Source of the DNA: Terriglobus roseus DSM 18391
Lineage (GTDB): Bacteria; Acidobacteriota; Terriglobia; Terriglobales; Acidobacteriaceae
Length of the DNA stretch: 64,000 nt
Direction: 5' to 3'
NCBI RefSeq assembly: GCF_000265425.1
Contig: NC_018014.1
Coordinates: 806,001 to 870,000 of the forward strand
Shown here piece after piece: positions 1-7,200 of the stretch. The position numbers and the translations under genes were made by a program. The notes beneath the pieces were generated by a model. That model ran no database searches. It saw only the letters and a list, made by a program, of their open reading frames with translations, and had not been told where the DNA came from. The number at the start of each line of letters is the position of its first letter. Positions within the stretch are counted from its first letter, which is position 1.

Positions 1-227
1 TGCTTGATCTGCGCGAAGAGCTTGTCCAGATCGGCCAGCTTGGCCACGTCGCCCTGCACAGCGGTCACGTTGCTGCCAATCTCCTTCACCGCGGAATCCA
101 GCGACTCCTGCCGGCGGCCCGTGATGTACACGTAGGCGCCCTCATCCACAAAACGCTTCGCCGTCGCCAATCCAATGCCGCTGTTGCCACCCGTCACCAG
201 TGCGATCTTGCCCGTCAGCTTGCCCAT
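1..227 (-). CDS. SDR family NAD(P)-dependent oxidoreductase (N-terminal part, runs off the window)
   Basis: Only the first 75 codons are present; the rest lies before base 1. The reverse-strand translation starts [19 protein letters not shown], which is the Rossmann dinucleotide-binding signature TGxxxGIG of classical short-chain dehydrogenases, followed by an NADP-type basic ITGRR at the end of the second strand and a GDV motif that holds the adenine ring. A clear ribosome site (GAGGAGAA) lies just before the ATG. The ArsR-type regulator gene directly upstream on the same strand, and an inverted repeat between them, suggest local control. Substrate cannot be told from this fragment. Confidence 0.9.
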   Translation of the reverse strand, partial: MGKLTGKIALVTGGNSGIGLATAKRFVDEGAYVYITGRRQESLDSAVKEIGSNVTAVQGDVAKLADLDKLFAQIK

Positions 228-318
228 GTCAGTTCTCCTCGAAACTCGAATTCGAACGTGTCGATAGTTCGACAGTCATCGAATAGATGGATCGGTCGGG
301 GACGAAGATTCAAGATTC

Positions 319-334
319 TTCGATGTTCATCGAA
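319..334. promoter_or_regulatory. Inverted repeat, possible ArsR-type operator
   Basis: TTCGAT-N4-ATCGAA is a perfect 6-bp inverted repeat in the 113-bp gap between the ArsR-family gene and the SDR gene. Further TCGA-rich dyads follow closely (TCGAATTCGA at 246-255, TCGAT/ATCGA at 261-282). Dimeric winged-helix repressors of this family bind such dyads, so autoregulation or control of the SDR gene is an inference. Confidence 0.35.
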
Positions 335-340
335 CTGTTT

Positions 341-655
341 CTAGAGTGCGTTCAGGCGATCGAGGTACGCCTGCCAGACCTGCCGGTCCAGCGTCAGGTT
401 CGAGCACCGGCCATCACGCTCCGCCACGATCAACCCGGCTTCACCCAGTTCCTTCAGGTGGTGTGAGATGGTGGCGGCGCTGATCACGGTGTGTTCCTGC
501 AGTCCGCCGCAGGGCATGCCGCCCGGCGCATCGTTCGTCGCAACCTGCCGCAGAATCGCAAACCGCCTCGGGTCTGAGAGTGCCCGGCTGATCGTGGCAA
601 ACTGCTCATCCGTCAGCTTCACCGTGCTCTTCGACTTGGTTGCGATCCGCGACAT
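341..655 (-). CDS. ArsR-family winged-helix transcriptional regulator
   Basis: A protein of about 104 residues with one winged helix-turn-helix domain: the stretch LSDPRRFAILRQV is the typical first helix, and ISAATISHHLKELGEAGLI is the recognition helix region of ArsR repressors, followed by the wing (AERDGRCSNL). The CxC metal-site motif of arsenic/cadmium sensors is absent, so it is probably not a classical metal sensor; the cysteines seen are C-G-G type and scattered. The frame is open to a GTG at 706, but the ATG at 655 follows AAAGGAAG (very short spacing) and better fits family length. It reads toward the SDR gene and is likely its regulator. Confidence 0.88.
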   Translation of the reverse strand: MSRIATKSKSTVKLTDEQFATISRALSDPRRFAILRQVATNDAPGGMPCGGLQEHTVISAATISHHLKELGEAGLIVAERDGRCSNLTLDRQVWQAYLDRLNAL

Positions 656-746
656 CTTCCTTTGATGATACCGGCCCGGCAGTTGTCTCGAAAGATTCAC
701 AGTCACACAAGCTTCATCATCGCCTCACGCAGCAGCAACAGAACCA

Positions 747-1571
747 ATGCAACCTGTAGCCATCATGGTGTCAACCTGCGACACGCTGATCCTCTCGGAC
801 TTGCATCTCGGCTCGGACGTTAGCCGTGCGGAAGATGCGATGGAGTTGCTGGACAAGGTGGACTTTCGCCAGCTGATCCTGCTGGGCGACATCTTCTCCG
901 ATCTCGACTTCCGGCGCCTTAAACGCGAACATTGGGACTTTCTCTCCTGCATCCGCCGGCTCTCAAACCCGAAGCAGCGGCGCAAGATCGTGTGGGTTGA
1001 GGGCAATCACGACCACGGTCTCTCCAACGTGATGTCCCACCTGGTCGGCGTGCCTGTCTACCAGCGCTATGTGTGGGAGTACGGCGGCAAGCGTCACCTC
1101 GCCATCCATGGGCACCAGTTCGACCGCTTCATCAACGAGAACATCCTGTTGAGCCGCTTCTTCGAAAAGTTCTATGAGACTTCGCAGCGTCTCGACGGTG
1201 AACAGCAGCGCATGTCGCGCTGGTTCGATCGCTTCAGCACGCGTTGGCTGCGGCTAAGCGACAAGGTCGCGGAAGGCGCTCTGTCCTACGCGGCAGCAGG
1301 CGAAGCCGACCGCGTCTTCTGCGGTCACACGCACGAAGCGCTGGCGCGCACGCGGGGCAGCATCGAGTACTTCAACTCGGGCGCCTGGACCGACCAGCGT
1401 GCCACCTTTCTTACGATCGATCTCAAAGGAGTGAAGATCCATGAATACCCCTCAAGAACTGTGCGTAGTGATCCCCGCAAAGAACGAATCGAAGCACCTG
1501 CCGTCGCTGCTGAACTCCCTTGCGCAACAGGACTACGCACATCGCGCGCGTATGAAAGTATTCGTTGCTGA
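747..1571 (+). CDS. LpxH-like metallophosphoesterase (UDP-2,3-diacylglucosamine diphosphatase family)
   Basis: Calcineurin-like phosphoesterase with all metal motifs in order: D18-x-H20 (SDLHLG), GDIFSD with D48, GNHD at 86-89, then HGHQ and GHTH. In LpxH this dinuclear centre cleaves UDP-2,3-diacylglucosamine to lipid X during lipid A synthesis; related acidobacterial proteins carry the same annotation but the substrate here is not proven. An internal Met7 is an alternative start. The last 43 residues are read across the beginning of the downstream glycosyltransferase gene in a different frame (131-bp overlap) and look low in conservation, ending in a basic tail. The glycosyltransferase neighbour supports an envelope or lipid role. 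Confidence 0.85.
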   Translation: MQPVAIMVSTCDTLILSDLHLGSDVSRAEDAMELLDKVDFRQLILLGDIFSDLDFRRLKREHWDFLSCIRRLSNPKQRRKIVWVEGNHDHGLSNVMSHLVGVPVYQRYVWEYGGKRHLAIHGHQFDRFINENILLSRFFEKFYETSQRLDGEQQRMSRWFDRFSTRWLRLSDKVAEGALSYAAAGEADRVFCGHTHEALARTRGSIEYFNSGAWTDQRATFLTIDLKGVKIHEYPSRTVRSDPRKERIEAPAVAAELPCATGLRTSRAYESIRC

Positions 1572-2178
1572 TGCCCGCTCCACCGACGACACGGCTGACA
1601 TTGCGCGCAGCTTCGCCGACCGTATGGACATCACGGTGATCGAAGGCGGCACGCCCTCCGTCGGCCGCAATCGTGGCGCACACCAAAGCGATTCGGAGTT
1701 CGTCCTCTTCCTCGATGCCGACGTTGAACTGCGCGACCCCACGCTGCTGCGTCGCGCTCTCGTCCGCATGAAGAGTCAGCGCCTGCACTGCCTCACGGTC
1801 GACATCGCCTGCGCCGGCGGCAACTGGATGGACCGCTTTCTCTACCGCGCCAACAGCCGCATGCAGCGTCTCTCATCCTGGGTCATGCCCTTCGGCACCG
1901 GCATGTTCCTGCTCTTCGACCGCAAGCGCTTCACAGAGCTTGGCGGCTTCAATGAGAACGCACTCTTCGCAGAAGACTTCCTGCTCACCAAGCAGATCTC
2001 GCCGCTACGCTTCTCCGTCCTCAAGGGCGAGGTCTTCACCTCGAACCGCCGTTTCCGTCGCACAGGCCACGCCCGCATGGTCTTCCTCTTCTTCTGGACC
2101 ATGCTCAACAGCAGCAACCGAAGCCACTTCGAACGCGACCACGGCTACTGGAAAGAAGCTCCCGCCGCAGCCGAGTAG
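1441..2178 (+). CDS. Glycosyltransferase family 2
   Basis: GT-A fold enzyme of 245 residues beginning with the nucleotide-binding strand VVIPAKNE (residues 9-16) and carrying the metal/sugar-nucleotide DxD motif as D92-A-D94. A GGFNEN/EDF stretch near residue 165-180 matches the second acidic (base) region of inverting GT2 enzymes. The ATG is preceded by AAAGGAGTGAAG, a strong ribosome site that lies inside the end of the phosphoesterase gene, so the two are translationally coupled. No membrane segment long enough to be certain is seen near the C-terminus. Acceptor unknown; probably a cell-envelope lipid or polysaccharide. Confidence 0.88.
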   Translation: MNTPQELCVVIPAKNESKHLPSLLNSLAQQDYAHRARMKVFVADARSTDDTADIARSFADRMDITVIEGGTPSVGRNRGAHQSDSEFVLFLDADVELRDPTLLRRALVRMKSQRLHCLTVDIACAGGNWMDRFLYRANSRMQRLSSWVMPFGTGMFLLFDRKRFTELGGFNENALFAEDFLLTKQISPLRFSVLKGEVFTSNRRFRRTGHARMVFLFFWTMLNSSNRSHFERDHGYWKEAPAAAE

Positions 2179-2206
2179 TTGCGTTCAAGCGAGAACTCTT
2201 AGCGTT

Positions 2207-2232
2207 CGGAAGGGCACAGCTTCAGCTGTGCC
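2207..2232. repeat. Dispersed 26-bp hairpin repeat (copy 1)
   Basis: Contains GGCACAGC-TTCA-GCTGTGCC, an 8-bp perfect stem with a TTCA loop, preceded by CGGAAG. The same 26 bases recur exactly at 30146-30171. Both copies are intergenic, so this is a REP-like element of this genome. Confidence 0.8.
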
Positions 2233-2255
2233 AAAAACAATCTTTATTATTCCTC

Positions 2256-2295
2256 CCCTGTCTGCTCCATCGCGGAAGCGATGGAGCAGACAGGG
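2256..2295. terminator. 18-bp perfect hairpin between convergent genes
   Basis: CCCTGTCTGCTCCATCGC is followed by a GGAA loop and its exact reverse complement. It sits between the ends of the glycosyltransferase (+) and thymidine phosphorylase (-) genes, so a two-way terminator or a repeat hairpin is plausible. No T-run follows directly on either strand, which weakens the intrinsic terminator reading. Confidence 0.5.
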
Positions 2296-2334
2296 CGTCG
2301 TGCATCCCAACTGTAATCCCACAGAAATCAGCGA

Positions 2335-3672
2335 TTACGCCGTAATGATCTGCCGGACAAGCGGCGCCTTTTGCAGCGCACGATCCGCAAGCACGATCGT
2401 CTCGCGCAGCATGCGCTCCGGCGTCTCCAGCAGGGAAGCATCCTCCGTGAACAGCGTCACCAGCGGCTGGCCCTTCGTAATGCGGTCGCCAATCTTCGCA
2501 TGCATCTCAATGCCCGCGTGCGCAGCCACCGGCCCGCCCGGTACCTCGCGCCCGGCACCCAGCCGCTGCACCGCCCAACCCACCTCCGTGCAATCCATGC
2601 CCGCCAGAAAGCCATCGCGGTCGGCCGTCAACACACGCGTCGCCGCAGGCTTGTGAAACGCAGCAGGATCCTCAAACACGGACACATCGCCGCCCTGCAG
2701 CTTCGTCATGGCAACAAACTTCTCGTAAGCCGAACCATCCTGTAGCAACTCCGCCGCGCGTTCCTTGCCTGCCTCAGCACTCGTGCTCACGCCGCCTAGG
2801 AACAGCATCCATCCCGCCAGCACTACCGACAGTTCAATCAGGTCCGCGTACATCGGGTGTTGTACGCCGCGCATAATGTCGATGCACTCCCACACCTCGA
2901 CCCAGTTGCCACTGAAGCGACCCAGCGGCTCATCCATTGTCGTCAGCACCGCCACCGTGCGAGTCCCATTGCTCTCACCCGTACTCACCATCAGCCGCGC
3001 AAGATGTTCGCTGTCCTCGAACTTCTTCATGAAGGCGCCAGACCCCGTCTTCACATCCAGCACCAGACCGTCCAAACCCTCCGCCAGCTTCTTGCTCATG
3101 ATGCTTGCGGTGATCAGGTACGGTGACTCCACCGTTCCGGTATGGTCGCGTAGCGCATACAGAATGCGATCGGCAGGTACCAGATTCTTCGTCTGTCCAA
3201 TCATGCTGAATCCACACGCGGCGATCACCTCGCCAAACTGCTGCAGTGACAGCTGCGTGTTGAACCCGGGAATCGTCTCCAGCTTGTCCAGCGTGCCGCC
3301 CGTGTGCCCCAGCGATCGCCCGCTGATCATCGGATCGGCGAGCCCAGCCGCAGCAACAATCGGCGCAATCAGCAACGAACTCTTGTCACCCACGCCACCC
3401 GTCGAATGCTTATCGACCGTGAACTTCTTCAGGAACCTCGAATCGAAGACTTCACCACTCCGACGCATCGCATCCGTCAGCGTCGCCAGCTCCCGCGACG
3501 ACATGCCGCGCTGAAAGATCGCCATCAGCAGCGCAGCGATCCGCGCCGGTGTTACCGACTCATCGACCACACCAGCGAGGAACGCGCGGATCTCCTCATC
3601 GCTCAGCTCCAGGCCGTCCCGCTTCTTCAGGACCACGTCAATGGGATGAATCGTCTTCTTGTGCGACATCAT
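2335..3672 (-). CDS. deoA: Thymidine/pyrimidine-nucleoside phosphorylase
   Basis: Catalyses reversible phosphorolysis of thymidine (and perhaps uridine) to the base and (deoxy)ribose-1-phosphate in pyrimidine salvage. The family signature SGRSLGHTGGTLDKLE is intact, as are the phosphate-binding KHSTGGVGDKSS segment near residue 90 and the alpha-helical N-terminal domain. Length (445) matches the DeoA/Pdp family; the sequence alone does not separate thymidine-specific from broad-specificity forms. The start is a double ATG preceded by GAGAGAAG. Cytidine deaminase lies 15 bp upstream on the same strand, giving a cdd-deoA salvage operon. Confidence 0.93.
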   Translation of the reverse strand: MMSHKKTIHPIDVVLKKRDGLELSDEEIRAFLAGVVDESVTPARIAALLMAIFQRGMSSRELATLTDAMRRSGEVFDSRFLKKFTVDKHSTGGVGDKSSLLIAPIVAAAGLADPMISGRSLGHTGGTLDKLETIPGFNTQLSLQQFGEVIAACGFSMIGQTKNLVPADRILYALRDHTGTVESPYLITASIMSKKLAEGLDGLVLDVKTGSGAFMKKFEDSEHLARLMVSTGESNGTRTVAVLTTMDEPLGRFSGNWVEVWECIDIMRGVQHPMYADLIELSVVLAGWMLFLGGVSTSAEAGKERAAELLQDGSAYEKFVAMTKLQGGDVSVFEDPAAFHKPAATRVLTADRDGFLAGMDCTEVGWAVQRLGAGREVPGGPVAAHAGIEMHAKIGDRITKGQPLVTLFTEDASLLETPERMLRETIVLADRALQKAPLVRQIITA

Positions 3673-3687
3673 CTTCTCTCGATCTGC

Positions 3688-4128
3688 CTAAGTAAGGGAC
3701 GAAGAAGAGAACGACGAAGGCAGCAGATCTGCCAGCGTGCACTCGCTCGCCTCGCCCTTCTCACCCGGGTAGAAGATGCGGCAGCTACCCTCCGCGAACT
3801 CCGCAATCGTCTGCCGGCACGCACCGCAGGGCTGGCATGCGACCGCAGCATCTGCGTTGGCAACAGCAACAGCCACAATCCGGATGTGTGCGCCATGCTC
3901 TGCCACGGCGCGTGCAATGGCAGCCTGTTCCGCGCATGAGGTCAGTCGATAGCTGGCATTCTCCACGTTGCATCCGGTCACGGTGTGGCCCGTCTCCAGC
4001 AGCACCGCCGCGCCCACGAAGAACTTGCTGTAAGGGGCATAAGCGTTGCGTGCAACACTCGCCGCCTGCTCACGCATTGCGTGGATGCGTTGTGGCGTCA
4101 ATTCCTGCGACTTATTTTCAAGAGACAT
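3688..4128 (-). CDS. cdd: Cytidine deaminase
   Basis: Converts cytidine and deoxycytidine to uridine and deoxyuridine. The zinc site of the small tetrameric class is complete: TSCAEQAA provides the first cysteine and the catalytic glutamate, and PCGACRQ supplies the other two cysteines. NVENASY, the ribose-binding motif, precedes it. The frame is open to 4167, but the internal ATG at 4128 (MSLENKSQ) gives the usual family length of about 146 residues; neither start has a strong ribosome site. The C-terminus is a serine-rich tail (SSFSSSS). First gene of the cdd-deoA pair. Confidence 0.92.
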   Translation of the reverse strand: MSLENKSQELTPQRIHAMREQAASVARNAYAPYSKFFVGAAVLLETGHTVTGCNVENASYRLTSCAEQAAIARAVAEHGAHIRIVAVAVANADAAVACQPCGACRQTIAEFAEGSCRIFYPGEKGEASECTLADLLPSSFSSSSLT

Positions 4129-4228
4129 CAGATTGCTGAGGCTAAACCTCGCGCACAAACCATGCAACCTGTGCGGCGCAGGGACGCACCAAGGCGTCTA
4201 ACATCCCGATAGAACCGCAAGCGAACGC

Positions 4229-7200
4229 ATGCCCGCAAAGACCCCAGCCACGAAGCCGCAGAAGCCCGCAAAAGCCACCAAGGCCGCCCCCGCGCAGTCC
4301 GCGGTCGCTGAGGTTATGGCGAGCCTCGAAATGGTCGATCCAACCGCAACCATCGCCGGCGGTGACGCGGTGCTCGATCTCTTCCATCCCGTCACAGCAG
4401 AGTGGTTCCGAGCCGTCTTCGAAGGGCCAACGCAACCGCAGCGCGAAGGCTGGCCCGCCATCGCCCGCGGTGACAGCACACTGATCCTCGCGCCCACCGG
4501 CACCGGCAAGACGCTCACCGCCTTCCTCTGGTGTCTCGACCGGCTGATGCTGCACAGCGATCGTCCTCTCGCCACGGCAGTAGAAAAGCCAAAGCGCCGC
4601 ACAAAGAACTCAGCACCGCCCGAGAGCATCCTCCCGCCCGGCGTCGGCGTGCGCGTCGTCTACATCTCCCCGCTCAAGGCACTCGCAGTTGACGTAGAGC
4701 GCAACCTGCGCTCGCCACTGCAAGGCATCGCCAACATGGCGCAACGCATGGGCGTTCCCGTGCACAGTCCCGACATCAGCGTCCGCACCGGCGACACGCC
4801 CACCGCCGAACGCGCACGCTTCGCCAAGCATCCCGGCGACATCCTCATCACCACACCCGAATCCCTCTACCTCCTCCTGACCTCCAACGCAGGAGAGGCT
4901 TTGCGGACCGTCGAGACCGTCATCATCGACGAGATCCACGCACTCGTCCCGACCAAACGCGGCGCCCACATGGCACTCTCGCTCGAGCGCTTGGAAGCGC
5001 TCGCCGGCCGCAAAATCCAACGCATCGGCCTCTCCGCAACCCAGCGTCCCCTCGAAGAAGTAGCCAGGTTCCTCGGCGGCGCAGAAGGCACGCAGACTCT
5101 CAACGCACCGGCCACAAAGGCGGTCGCCCCACGGATCGCTTCAGAGACGTCGGAGCCGAATTCCATAGAGTCCAAGGCCGAACAAGCAGGCGAAGCCGCA
5201 CTGGCCCTCGGCGAAGACGCACCCGCCAAAGCCAATATCATCGGCGGCGAAACCGCAGGCATCCGCTACCGTCCCGTAACCATCGTCAACGCGGGCGCCC
5301 GCAAACGCCTCGAACTCACCGTAGAAGTTCCCGTCGAGGACATGGCCAAGCTCGGCGAGATCCAGGACACGCCCAGCGGCCCCGCATCACAGGGCCCCAA
5401 GCGCACCAGCATCTGGCAGAGCATCCATCCGCGCCTGCTCGAGATCATCCAGCAGCACCAGTCCACCATCCTCTTCGTCAACGCACGCCGCATCGCCGAA
5501 CGGCTCGCAGGCGCCATCAACGAACTCGCCGGTCAGCAGATCGCCCGCGCCCACCACGGCTCGCTCGCAGCATCGCAACGCAGCGAGATTGAAGAGCTGC
5601 TGAAAGCCGGCAACATTCGCGCACTCGTCGCAACGTCGTCGCTTGAGCTCGGCATCGACATGGGCGCGGTCGATCTCGTCATCCAGATCGAAGCGCCGCC
5701 CTCCGTGGCCAGCGGCATGCAGCGTATCGGCCGCGCGGGCCACCAGGTGGGCGCGCCGTCAAAAGGCATCATCTTCCCCAAGTACCGCGCAGACCTCATC
5801 GCCTGCGCCGCCGTCACACGCGCCATGCATGAGGGCCACGTTGAGAGCACACGCTTCCTGCGCAACGCGCTCGACGTCCTCGCGCAGCAGATGGTCGCCA
5901 TCATCGCGCATCCTCCGCTGCCACCTGCAGAAGCCGTACGCCGCAGCGCAAAGTTTCGCAGCGACGAAGACGAAGCACCCGGCCTCAGCTATGACGCGTT
6001 GCTCGGCATCGTCCGTTCCTGCGCAGGCTACGCTGGCATCAGCGTGCAGGTCTTCGACGGCGTACTCGACATGCTCGCCGGCCGCTATCCCTCCGATGAG
6101 TTCGGCGAACTGCGCCCACGCATCACCTGGGACCGCACAAAGCAGTGGATCACGCCACGCCAGGGCGTGAAGAAGATCGCCATCCTCAACGGCGGCACCA
6201 TCCCGGACCGCGGCCTTTACGGCGTCTTCCTCAGTGGCGAACGCAACAAACCCATCCGCGTCGGCGAACTCGACGAAGAGATGGTCTTCGAAGCGCGCCC
6301 CGGAGAAACCTTCATCCTCGGCGCCAGCACCTGGCGCATCGACGAGATCACGCACGACCGCGTCCTCGTCTCACCCGCGCCAGGCGAGCCCGGCAAGATG
6401 CCCTTCTGGCACGGTGACCAGGCAGGCCGCCCGCTCGAGTTCGGTCGTCGCATCGGCGCACTCATCCGCGAACTCCGCGAACTGCCTCGCTCTGCCGCAC
6501 TCGTCCGCCTCACACGCGAGCACGACCTCGATCAGCAGGCAGCAGAAAATCTCATGCGCTACCTCGTCGATCAGGAAGTCGCGACGGAGCAAGTCCCTGA
6601 CGACCGCACCATCGTCGTCGAACGCGTCCGCGATGAACTCGGCGACTGGCGCGTCTGCATCATGACGCCCTTCGGCTCGCGCGTACACGCACCATGGGCC
6701 ATGGCCGTGCAGGGACGCATCCGCGCGGCAGGCGGCAGCGACGTCGAAACCATGTGGAGCGAAGACGGCTTTGTCGTCCGTTTCCCAGAGACAGACGCCG
6801 CTCCCGACGTCGACCAGTTCTTTCCTGAGGCGCAGGAAGCGAATGACTTCGTGCAACGCCAACTTGGCTCGACGGCACTGTTCGCGGCAAAGTTCCGTGA
6901 GGCCGCAGCACGCGCGCTGCTCCTCCCGCGTCGCCGCGCAGACGGCCGCACACCACTCTGGCAACAGCGCAAACGCGCCTATGACCTGTTGGGCGTAGCC
7001 GCGCGCTATCCCGAATTTCCCATGCTCCTCGAGGCCTATCGCGAGTGCCTGCGCGATGTCTTCGACATGCCCGCACTCTCTGAGATCCTGCGCAGCATCC
7101 AGCAGCGCCAGATCCGCGTACACACAGTCGACTCGCGCACACCCTCGCCCTTCGCATCCGCGCTGCTCTTCAGCTACGTCGCCAATTACATCTACGACGG

